64,000 nucleotides of DNA, from positions 1,464,001-1,528,000 of the forward strand of contig CM072149.1 in the NCBI GenBank assembly GCA_036850595.1, read 5' to 3'. The position numbers were made by a program, and so were the translations under genes. The notes below the pieces were generated by a model. That model searched no databases. It was given only the letters and a program-made list of their open reading frames with translations, and was not told where the DNA came from. Of this stretch, positions 22,485-32,461 are shown one piece after another. The number at the start of each line of letters is the position of its first letter. Positions within the stretch are counted from its first letter, which is position 1. The DNA is from Rhyacichthys aspro (Eukaryota; Chordata; Actinopteri; Gobiiformes; Rhyacichthyidae).

Positions 22485-23636
22485 ATGACTGACCTGGAGA
22501 CTGCGATGGCCACCATCATCGCCGTGTTTCAGAAATATTCCGAGAAAGAGGGGGACAAACACAAGCTGAAGAAGAGTGAGCTGAAGGAGCTGCTTCATGA
22601 CGAGCTCCCGGACCTGATGACAGTAAGAACTCACACACACTGGGCTGTGTTAGTAGTGCTAGTCTAAAACCCCAATCAAAGTATAAGTTTAACTCAATTC
22701 ACAAACTAACTGACAAAAAACGCACAATCATTCAGGACAATAATCGACTAAAAATGATGAACCTAGTGTATATTTAATTACATTTGATTTATTGTTGTTT
22801 GCATATTACAGTGGTATAAGTGGTTTGTTAGATGTTTGTTAGGTTAGAGTGCAAATGTCAAACTCAAGGCCCAGGGGCCAAATGCGGCCCTTTGCAATGT
22901 TTTAGGTGGCCCTTCAATACATTTAGAAGGAGATATTTTTGGCACTAAGTTAGATGGATTTGATTTTTGCCACAAGGATAAATAAAATCTGTTGAAATCT
23001 GGCTAAAACCTGTCCAAATCCATTTAAAACCTGTACAAATTCAACTAAAACATGTTGAAATCTGACTAAAACCTGTTGAAATCTGACTAAAACCTGTTCA
23101 AATCCAACTAAAACCAGTTTCCATAAAGGGAGGAAGTGATTGTTTGTGTGAGACTCAAATAAAGATGAAATCTCACATTCAGAATTTAATAAAAGCTTCC
23201 AAATGTCACCATCTTCGGCCCCTGAGAGAATGGGCCCCTCACCACTTTGAGTTTGACACCACTGGGCTAGAGTACCTTCCATCATTCTCTTTCCTAAATT
23301 TGGTTTGAACTAAAAAAAAAAAAGTTAAATCCTTGCTGCACCCCAGTCTTTTGTCATTTACAGAAGGATATGGTTTTGTACTTTATTGAATTACAAATGC
23401 GACTGTCTGTTTTGCTGTAATAGTGGAGTTAGTTGAGTGTAAGAGCAGCAGCACTCACAGTCCTGTCCTGTCCTGGTGTGACCTCGCAGCATGTCTCAGA
23501 CCAGGCGTCTCTGGACAGCCTGATGGACGGCCTGGACTCAGACGGAGACGCAGAGTGTGACTTCCAGGAGTTCATGACGCTGGTCTCCACGGTGACCGTT
23601 TGTTGCCATGAGTTCTTCCACCATGTAGACGAATAG
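22485..23636 (+). CDS. s100b: S100B-like EF-hand calcium-binding protein
   Basis: Two coding exons, 22485-22622 and 23490-23636, join in phase 0 to give 94 residues (human S100B is 92). Exon 1 encodes the S100-type pseudo-EF hand (EKEGDKHKLKKSELKELL) and exon 2 the canonical EF hand (DSDGDAECDFQEF) and the C-terminal helix ending CHEFFHHVDE. The signature EGDKHKLKKSELKEL and the CHEFF end point to S100B rather than other S100s. These proteins form dimers, bind Ca2+ and expose a hydrophobic face to partners. Of the zinc-site histidines of mammalian S100B, the one after the first helix is Gln16 here, while His26 and the C-terminal histidines remain. A hAT-like element sits in the intron. AATAAA at 23857 is a candidate poly(A) signal. 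Confidence 0.9.
22850..23264 (+). mobile_element. Complete minisatellite-bearing hAT-like MITE with target duplication
   Basis: The best-preserved copy of the family, in the intron of the S100B-like gene. The left end has TGTCAAACTCAAGGCCC and the right end TTGAGTTTGACACCACTG, giving a 12-bp inverted match. It is flanked by GGTTAGAG (22842-22849) and GGCTAGAG (23265-23272), an 8-bp target duplication with one mismatch, as expected for hAT transposition. The interior is the head segment, only about six 21-bp units (22985-23118) and the tail. No transposase. Confidence 0.85.
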
Positions 23637-23848
23637 ATCAGTTGTAAGAAGTGCACCGCCACGAGTTTATCTTAGGAGAAAGCATGTATTAGTTAGGATG
23701 TAAACAGCTTTTACTTTGAAATGCCTCCGAAGGCTTTATCCGACTAACATGTTTTCATTTTAAAATGCAGAACTTTTGCCGTGTTTTAAGATTTAGATGA
23801 TTTCAAATGCCATAAATCCTCATTTCTTATTTTTTCATATAAACGGTA

Positions 23849-24256
23849 TACATTGTAATAAATATAAACCTGATTTAATAGAGCTAAAAAAAACAATTTG
23901 GAAAACAACTTGAAGCAAATGACAATTTTGATTCCATACAAATGTAAATGCATTAGTGTGGACTTTGGGTCACCTCTTCAAAATGCCTGATAATGACTCT
24001 GTGTGGCTTTGTAGTGTACTTTTATAGATCTAATACGTCAGCAAATAAAGATGTGTGGTAACATATAGATTCTAAAAGTTTTTTTATAGTAAGAATTGTA
24101 TGTTATCGTAGGAAATGTATTAATAAGCCCCTCCTATACTGTCACATGACTCCGCTTTTCTCATTTTTGTACTTCAAAGTCAGAGTCAGGTGATAAACTC
24201 CGAAAAAAATGAAATGCTCAATAATCACATAGAATACAATCATGTTAAATAATAGT
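23849..24256. repeat. Direct repeat flanking the S100B-like coding exons, downstream copy
   Basis: Counterpart of 21934-22391 in the same orientation, about 1.9 kb away, with several small deletions. It begins beside AATAAA at 23857, where the upstream copy has a changed hexamer, so this copy may supply the S100B-like poly(A) signal. Confidence 0.9.
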
Positions 24257-25529
24257 TAATGGACACTGTTTTATCTTTTTCGGCTTATTTTGCACAGAGT
24301 AAAGACGCAAATGTAAACTACCTTAACTTAAATAAATTAAAAACAATTTAGTAACGTGGTAAAATAAAGAAATTCAAGAGAAGATCCAAAAACACAATTC
24401 ACACTAGTTCTATTCTGTTCTAAAATGAGTATACTTTGGGGCTGTTATCATACGGAGCCTATAGCGCCCCTCGGAGGGCATCAGTTGAAAAGGCGGTGCA
24501 AGTAGCGTGTCTGTGGAACTGTGCTTCAACAAAAAATGAAAAAGACAAGAAGATACAAGTAGTTAATGTCTCCCTTCTGCACTTACATTAATAATTGCAT
24601 GAACGACAGAAGTTATTGTGTCAAAGTTTTAAATGTAACAACTGTATGAATGTGTGAATTTTTTTGTCTATTTTTCAAGTAAAAACAGACTTTAACTGAA
24701 TTTAAAAAGAAGATATTAAGTAGATATCAGTAGATTGTTAGATGTTGAAGTTTAATGTAAGTCTGATGGTGATGTAAGAGACTTCTGCTTCATGATTGGC
24801 TGGATCCTGACTCTGGGGATGACACCACACCCAGCTGTGTGTGTTTGAATTTCTTCTTCCTTCTTTTGTCTTTGGTCGATGAGGAGACAGACATCCCTGG
24901 TGAGTTTATCACAAGTTCATTTTGCTTTTTGAGAGTCGTTTCTTTTTTGAGAATGTTGACTAACTCGTAGAGCTCAAATTCTTGCATGTTTTAAGTAAAC
25001 GTTAAAGGTGTAAATGTCACACAAAGTCTTTAACGCTGGCAAAAGTACATCAACACCATGGCTCAGTAGGAATTGATCATTTTCATGAACAGTCGTAAAA
25101 TTAAAACATTGAATTTTACGGCTCCATTTTTATTTTATTTGTTTATTTAAAAATCAAAAAATTGTCATTATGTTCTAAACAAATTTTGCTATGTAGAGTT
25201 TTTTTAAATTATTATTTATTGGTTATTGCATGCTATAAATCAGTTAATGTATGTCTTTTATGCATTGTAGAAATGAATGAATCTATCAAAGTTGTTAAGT
25301 TGAGCTTCTTCACAACTATTCAAGTTTTATTTTTTATTTATTAGATGTTTAAATTCTTCCTATTTGTCTGTAACAAATAAGAATTTCCCATTGGGGATAA
25401 ATAAAGGAATTTCTGATTCTGATTCTAAAATGTATGTTTGAGCCACAAAGAAGGAAGAAGATCATAATTACTTTTAGATATTAATATGATTCATCTCCTT
25501 ATTTTATTCTCGGTGTAGCTCACATCAAA
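24257..25529. other. Intergenic and likely 5' region of the glycophorin/SMAGP-like gene
   Basis: A possible untranslated first exon ends at about 24899 (CATCCCTG then donor GTGAGTTT), with an inverted CCAAT box (GATTGGCT) at 24794. An opposite-strand ORF of 65 codons at 24790-24987 overlaps it and has no recognisable similarity. The remainder is AT-rich, with a LINE-like tail at 25205-25430. Confidence 0.4.
25205..25430 (+). mobile_element. 3' tail of a LINE-type element
   Basis: It ends AATTTCCCATTGGGGATAAA, then TAAAGGAATTTCTGATTCTGATTCT. The short (GATTCT)n tail after the phrase CCATTGGGGAT.AATAAAG is characteristic of 3' ends of fish L2/Rex-type LINEs. Only the tail is visible. Confidence 0.5.
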
Positions 25530-27412
25530 ATGGATGGCGTCACCACGTTGGGCCCTTTGGCTTCAACTCAAACAGCACCGACACCTGCCTTTACTCCAGC
25601 TGCGACTCCAGGTGAGTGCACTTTATTCAAATAAAAATTTTGAAGAGGTTTGAAGATGAGGGTGTGTCTTATCTGCCTGGTCCAGACCCACTCCTCTGGG
25701 TCCAGACCCGCTCCTCTGGGTCTGTTACCGTGGTGATAAGAGACTCTCGGGACCCGGTTGGTACTAGTCTCATCTGCTCTGAGTTGAGTACTTCAGTTGC
25801 TAAATTAGTTACAAAAACAGCAGCACAAAGCATGCTGGGAAACAACATGCTTTGTTTTAAAAGATATGTTCTCTATGTGACAGTCTAATCATACTTTAAC
25901 TCTCTCTTATATTACTTTCTTTACTCATTTGAAATTACTTTTAAAGGTTATCCCAAGTTGTATTTCTGGCTTAATCTCTTTTGTTCCATGTCATTCTTTT
26001 TTTCAGTAAAGTCCACAGCCTGTCTCTGTTAAATCTAGATGTAAGGTTAATGTTTGAACACTTTTTTGGCAGATCAAACAATGGATGATGGAACTTTTGC
26101 AGCTCTAATAGGAGGTAAGACAGCTACCGACCTAATGTACTGTAAAAATGTGTTGTGTGACTATAGGCAAACGGGTGGGACACACAATCGTACGTCGACT
26201 CATATAACAGCAGTAAAAACAAACCATAGATAAAGTCATTGAGTAGCTGCAGAAAAGCTTCACTTACTTTGGACCTGAAAAGTGTTGAAAAGTGATGTAT
26301 TGCTTTGAAATGTAGATAAAATGGCAAAGAAATGGCTTACTTATTAATTTTGATTTGTTTATTGCTCATTTATTTAAACATTAGACAAAGAAAATAAAGC
26401 GGGACATGTTAAAAATCAGTCGGAATCACTTACATGAGGAAGAAACTGGTTCTTGTGGATATGGCTAAATTTAAATTGTGGATATATATCGCTAAATTGA
26501 ATCAATAGTGTTGCCATAGAAAGAAAATGAATGTCAGTGCCAAACATCTAACAAGAATTTGGCTTATTTTGTGTTATTTAGAATATATTTGTTTCTGTTT
26601 GTAATTTGTTTAGTTTAAGTATATTTGTTTATGGGTAAGCACTTTAGATTAGTTATGACGTATTAGGTGTATTTTTTATTGGACACCTAGGGCAAATAAG
26701 TATGAAGGAAACAGCACAGGACCAGAATGCACCTGGGTGGGTTTTTGAACACATTTTTTGGCAAGGACCATAACACATACTACTGCATATTAATGATTAT
26801 TTGATTGATTTTTATTATGTTTAAGTTCAGTTTGATTCACATTGATTTCATTTGGTTTTGACAAATAGTCTTGCTAATATTAAATAGTATAATAGTATTT
26901 TTTCTAGTATTTTACATAGAGACTCTACGTTTGCTTTGTTGTTTTTGTTTGTGGTTATTAAAAAAAAAGTATTATTTTTGGCAAATGTCTGAATGTTACA
27001 AGAACAAGACAAGAAATACGGCCATTTTGTCATTTTTTCTTTGAATGTCACCCAATTAACAGATGGGGTGACCATAAAGGAGTTGGTGTGCATAGTCATA
27101 TTTTAATTTTGACAATAAAAATGCCTCTAAATGATCTTAAAACACGATGAGAGCTGAAAGGATGGATATGTGTGTGTCTTTTTTTGGTTCTGAACTTGTG
27201 TGTGTCCTATAGGGCTCATTGGGGGAGTGCTGCTGGCTCTCATATGCTTCATGGCCATACTGCTGTGGTGTTTGTACAGACAGAAAGGCTCATACGTGAC
27301 CAACGAGACAACAGAGGAAGAAGAGGATGAAGACGAAGAGGAGGATGAGGATGAGGTTGGGCCTGATACGGCGCTGCAAAACAAAGAGTCTCTGAAAACT
27401 GAGGAAGACTGA
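25530..27412 (+). CDS. Small single-pass membrane protein, glycophorin C / SMAGP-like
   Basis: Three coding exons, 25530-25611, 26073-26114 and 27213-27412, join in phase 1 at both introns to give 107 residues. Residues 1-40 are rich in Thr, Ser, Pro and Ala, suitable for O-glycosylation, with no cleavable signal peptide. One hydrophobic span follows (about 40-63, LIGGVLLALICFMAILLWCLY), then the juxtamembrane RQKGSYVTNE. This resembles the (H/N)KG(T/S)Y.T(N/Y)E motif by which glycophorin C and SMAGP bind protein 4.1-type FERM partners. The tail is an acidic Glu/Asp run and ends KTEED; the C-terminal EYFI of mammalian relatives, a PDZ ligand, is absent. Topology N-out, C-in is expected. Assignment to GYPC or SMAGP cannot be settled here. 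Confidence 0.8.
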
Positions 27413-29350
27413 CAGAAGAATGGAGTTGACCCGAGAAGAACAAAATGTGCATTTATTGTCACAGACTAAATGGGTTTTGGAACTTAAATTTGCACTGAGC
27501 CAACTTGCTCCCTGTGGCCCCGGTCTGAAGGGCCAATCTTACAGAATATGCCCATTGTAGTTGCCTTATATGTGATTTGGGGTATTTTATACAAACACGA
27601 ACAAAAAGTTACACATCTGTAGCTTTCAGTCAAATTGGGAAACGAGTTAAAAATGAAAACTTTCAAAAAGGCTTTGGGATACTTTCACTTTTCTGTTGGG
27701 GTCACAACAGAAAATCATTATTGGTGATTCACATTTTTTATTTGGCGAATTTCTTTTACACCAAAAGCTCTTCCTGATGCTGCCCTCTCTATTTATGGGA
27801 CCAGTAGAAAAGTTTAATGGATTGTGATCCAGTCTTTTCACTCTTGGCGTTTACACATCTTTTAATTGACATTTTTCACACAACATTTTTATAGAAATTA
27901 AACATTTTTTGTGATTTTTGTCCTTCAGAAACATACAGTCTTTTTAATTTTGTGATATTTTTATCCTTCTTGTGGAGCCAAGAAGAAACTGCATTGCCTT
28001 TTTTTTTTTTTTTGCTTTGTTTATTTCTTGTATTAGTCTCCTATTTGTACTACTTGTACACATATCCGTGGGCCTTTTTGTATTTCTTGTATGTATGAAT
28101 CTAAAATGTGACCTCTCTAAAAGCCACCATGTTAAAGGGTGAGTGAGTTCATGTGAAGCCATTAGTGTGTTAGTGTGTGTTCTTAATGAAGTCCAGATGA
28201 GCCACAGAACTGTGTTTGTACAGGCTCTGAGCCCGGTCCTGAGTCGGGGCCAGGGCTGCCTCTTTGGAAATGTGTACTTATTCTGTATTTTACGTTTTTT
28301 TTTTAAGAGCAACGTGAGCTGGTCTATGCAATAAGGTAATAATCAAACTGGTGGCACACTGGTAAGTTGGGAGGAGTCTGTTTGTTCTATGTGTCTGAGT
28401 AATCTCCATTGATCTCCATTGGCCTTAAAAAATATTTCAAAAGGCCCAAATATCATTTTATAACTGGAAATATGAATCCATCTTTTAACATGAAAAAGCA
28501 TATGTCTTGAGCCAAATCGAAAGAAAACACTGTGATAGAATAAATGTGAATAAATGTGTTCAGAGCGACAACAACCAAATGTAACGAATGAATATATTGT
28601 ATTTAATTATGTGGAAAGAGTGGTACGCCGCAGTGAGTGACTCTGTGAGCTTAGTTGTGATTGATTAATGATTGTTCAGAGTGATCCCTAAAGCCCACAG
28701 CCCAGTATTTGGACATTTTGCCGAACATTTTACATTTTACATTTTACAAAACATCTCATAAACGTAAATTGTTGGTGTTAGGACCAAAAATGTACCAGCT
28801 AAGGCCTCTGCTGGATCTGAATGACAAGTTTCCTTTACTCATGTCCTGAAGAAGGAAATGACTCTAAAGTTCTTTTAAAGTTTGCACATTTTTTCATTTT
28901 GCAAAATAAGGAGAAATCATTTCTGTTTGTTTAATAAATCTACTTTACAGTTTATGTGTTTATCCACTTCTACATTAACTCTTGGGGAGGTACAGTGAGG
29001 TCACAGCCGATGAACAGCACCCTCTAGTGTTGACTTCAAGGTTAGAAGGTGTCCAAAAGGCTCCAAGTTATCCTATTTTATGTTTTATATAGAAGTTAAG
29101 TTATTTGTTCTTACAGCGCTCACTTTTCCTACGTTCCTATGGTCAGTGAAGTATCCGTACACACAGTGGCTACTGATTGCACTCACATAAACGCACCGGA
29201 GCTCACTGTTAATCTTGATCTGATAAAGAGTGGTTATGACTTAAGAAGTGTCCGTCCACACAAAAAGGTATGCTTCGTTATTATCTGTAATATAAAGTGA
29301 CACTAAAGACAACTAGTAGTGAAGCCTCTCTTTGTCTCCTCCTCCATAAT
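27413..29350. other. 3' region of the glycophorin/SMAGP-like gene and intergenic
   Basis: Probably includes a long 3' untranslated region; candidate poly(A) signals AATAAA lie near 28539 and 28932. No further coding signal is seen. Confidence 0.45.
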
Positions 29351-29354
29351 TGCC

Positions 29355-29427
29355 CCCCGATTGGTGGGATCAGCTTATAATAAAGCCCATCCTGGCCTTG
29401 AAGACAAACAGGTCTCACCAACACAAG
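29355..29427 (+). promoter_or_regulatory. Possible orphan promoter and short first exon
   Basis: An inverted CCAAT box (GATTGG, 29359-29364), a TATA-like TTATAATAAA (29375-29384) and a donor-like ACAAG/GTAATA at 29427 are spaced as in the S100B-like promoter. A pyrimidine tract and acceptor at about 29877 precede a short open stretch that stops within about 24 codons. No complete gene follows, so this may be a non-coding transcript or a dead gene. Confidence 0.22.
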
Positions 29428-29586
29428 GTAATAAATCTCTGCAATAAAATGAAAAACGATGAGTCAATATTCCTCTGAGAAAAAAAAATATTTACATGTG
29501 AACACAAACAATGTTCATTTATTAAGCTAAATATGTTGTTGTCTTTATAGCACCACTATTAAAAAAAAAATAAATAAAAAATAAAA

Positions 29587-29587
<1 letters not shown>

Positions 29588-29627
<40 letters not shown>
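29588..29627. repeat. (AAT)n microsatellite
   Basis: About 13 copies of ATA/AAT, followed shortly by a poly(T) run at about 29656-29679. Confidence 0.95.
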
Positions 29628-29628
<1 letters not shown>

Positions 29629-30244
29629 CTTGAGAGTATTGATTGTTCGTTCCTTTTTTTTTTTTTTTTTTTTTTTTTTAAACAGGCTTTTCGATTGTGA
29701 ATATTAGTGAATGTTGATTTATTTTAAATTTATTTTAATTTTAATTTATTATTTTATTTTATTAATTTTTGTATATATATTTTTTCTCCAGCCTATAATT
29801 GTTTTGTAACACCATATCCAACTATCTATCAGTATACAATCAAAAGCATTTTTTTTTCCTTTTTGTACTGAACAGAACAACTGCATCAAGCTGGACCCTG
29901 GTGAGCTGGAGTTTAGCCGTAGAAGAGCTATTTTTACATAAGTGCAGCATGTAGCTACTGACAATAACAGCTCTGGGACTACATCTCAAGGGCTTTCACC
30001 TCAACATGGAAAATTACACACACTTTGTTATGCTCAAAGGAACCTATTGTCATTTTAAAATCATCTCCTATAAGCCCTCCCCTAATCCTTGAACCTTTGT
30101 GTAACGTCATAAACAAGACAATAGGTTCCTTAAGGAGAGTTTGGAGAGTAAAATTGCACAAATCTCAGCACCAGAAGTAATACAGCGTTCCTAAATCCGA
30201 CGACAACAAATGCACCTTATCCTCCACCATCTCCTACAGCACAT

Positions 30245-30965
30245 GTGTCAAATGCAGCCCTTTGCAATGTTTTATGTGGCCCTCCAATAAATTTAAGGTG
30301 ATATTTTTGCCACTAGGTTTTATAGGATAAGCCAGTTTTTGCTACAAAGATAAATAAAACCTGTTCAAATTCAACAAAAACCTGTTCTAATCCAATAAAA
30401 CCTGTTCAAATTCAACAAAAACCTGTTCTAATCCAATAAAACCTGTTCAAATTCAACAAAAACCTGTTCTAATCCAGTAAAACCTGTTCAAATTCAACAA
30501 AAACCTGTGAAGAAGAAAAAAATGTAAAGATAACTTTTGTAAGACTTAAATGAAGATTCGAAATGTAATAAAAGCTTTCAAATCCATCTAAAACCTGTTC
30601 AAGTGCATCTATAACTGTTCAAATCCAACTAAAACCTGTTCAAATGCATCTATGACTGTTCAAATCCAACTAAAACCTGTTCAAATCCATCTAAAACCTG
30701 TTCAAATCCATCTAAAACCTGTTCAAATGCATCTATAACTGTTCAAATCCATCTAAAACCTGTTAAAATCCATCTATAACTGTTCAAATCCATCTAAAAC
30801 CTGTTCAAATGCATCTATAACTGTTCAAATCCATCTAAAACCTGTTCAAATGCATCTATGACTGTTCAAATCCAACTAAAACCTGTTCAAATCCATCTAA
30901 AACCTGTTCAAATCCAACTAAAACCTGTTCAAATGCATCTATAACTGTTCAAATCCAACTAAAAC
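30245..30965 (+). mobile_element. Minisatellite-bearing hAT-like element, truncated at a telomeric repeat
   Basis: It begins GTGTCAAATGCAGCCCTTTG, a left end with an internal deletion relative to the complete copy. The family head and about 0.6 kb of 18-21-bp units (AAAACCTGTTCAAATCCA, and a variant ATCTATAACTGTTCAAAT) follow. A fragment of the tail (30512-30570) is embedded in the array. The array stops abruptly at 30965, where TTAGGG repeats begin; tail and right terminus are absent. Confidence 0.75.
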
Positions 30966-30989
30966 GGGTTAGGGTTAGGGTTAGGGTTA
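30966..30989. repeat. Short interstitial telomeric repeat
   Basis: Four perfect copies of GGGTTA joined directly to the minisatellite (AACTAAAAC, then GGGTTAGGGTTA). This is the vertebrate telomere sequence in an internal position. Confidence 0.9.
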
Positions 30990-31959
30990 AACATCCATTT
31001 AAAGCATTTAAACATCTAAAATAACATCCTCTATTGATGTTAAAGGCATCACAAGCAGGAGCTCCAGGTGAATGGTTGTAAATGAATCCAGATTACTGAT
31101 TAAAAGTCAAATCCAGGTTTGCTGTGGCTTTCAGGTGCACCCGGAATAGTTTGTTGTACTGTCTTCTATCAACTGTTAAAATCTGATGGAGTTGACATAT
31201 GTTATTTGTTGACAAAACACATAGAAGTTAAGCAGTAGTCATTTTGTTTTAAGCTAGTTGCTAAATGCATAAACATTTTTTACAGTTTTCTCAGAAATTT
31301 GAGGGTAGTGTTGACGTATTATGGTTGTGACACAGTCATTTCTTTGTAATATTTTCAGGTTTTATTACATTAAAACAAATGACTGACAGTGTTGACAAAA
31401 TGTAGGGACACATTGTGGATTATAAAAAGAAATGTCAGTGAAAAACAACTTTGTTTTGATACGATATACTTTGTTTTTAGTTTAAAAAATGACTTTTTTC
31501 AATATGAAAGGCTTTTTTTATTTATCTTTTGGACATAAATGATTGAAATCTGAACCCAGGACCCCTTTTACTGAAATAGGAAAACAAAAAGGTGCATTGC
31601 TGTAATAAAAAAGTACAATTCATTGAATTCAATGTGATAATTGTGCTAAATCGTTCCATAGTTAAACCTTTATGGTCTTAAAGAGTAGAAAATATTTTAA
31701 TATTTAGAGATTGTTTTTAGTTTAAGGACATGTTCTGTCCTAGTTGTGAAGAATTAATGACTGACTTATAGCTACAAGCTCAAAGGACAGGGATGCATTC
31801 AACTCTATACTGTTCAGATATAGTGGAAATAAATAATTTTTTATTATGCTCTTATTTTTTGTCAGTCCTGCATATAATCTTTAACTTTATTTAATACATA
31901 TGCATTATTAAATAGCTGTAATAGACGAAAAACAAGTTCCTCTTAAGGTCTTCCCAGTT

Positions 31960-32408
31960 TTAACGCGCAGGTAACGCATTTGTAACACATAGGTGTGTGC
32001 GGGACAACACGGGACCGCCTTAAACTGGTGTCAGCGACGGGAGCGCGCCTCTCTTCCGCACCAGCTCTGTCAACTCACCGCGGGCACGAGCAGCGGCAGA
32101 CTCACGTTAAAGTCAACTCTTTCACAAAACTCTCTGGGCTCTTTTGGTCTTTTTTTCCTACCCTCGGTGGCTCGTGTTGAACTGTTTTGGGAATAGTCTA
32201 TGGCGGGGACGTGAACGCGAGGACGCACACTGCTACGGATGGGACGCACGGCAGCCCGGGACGAAGACTTAGGAACTGGTTGTACACTTTTACGCTTTGT
32301 TGTTGCATTTTTGTCGCGTTTCGGGGAATGCGTATCTGGACTACACGGCTTTACCGCAACTTTGAGCGTGCATTCACCCAGGAAGTGTTCATTCCAAAGT
32401 AAATCAAC
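31960..32408 (+). promoter_or_regulatory. AHR promoter-proximal region and 5' leader
   Basis: A sharp rise in GC and CpG begins at about 31960, with no TATA box, as in other AHR genes. The transcription start is not determinable. The leader holds two upstream ORFs if transcribed: a 4-codon one at 32200-32214 and a 57-codon one at 32239-32412 that overlaps the AHR start codon as ATGA. An in-frame TAA at 32400-32402 just upstream of the AHR ATG fixes the start. A GCGTG core lies at 32366-32370. Confidence 0.6.
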
Positions 32409-32461
32409 ATGAACTCTGCGCTTTACGCGGCCAAGAAACGGAAGAAGCCGGTTCAGAAAAT
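32409..32461 (+). CDS. ahr1: AHR exon 1 (start and nuclear localisation signal)
   Basis: Encodes MNSALYAAKKRKKPVQK plus two bases, followed by the donor GTAAGTGG. The downstream intron is about 6 kb. The ATG context is AACATGA, with adenine at -3. Confidence 0.9.

Noticed and set aside
24790..24987. 65-codon - strand ORF with a Lys-rich stretch
   Set aside because: No similarity recognised, and it overlaps the likely untranslated first exon of the SMAGP-like gene on the other strand.
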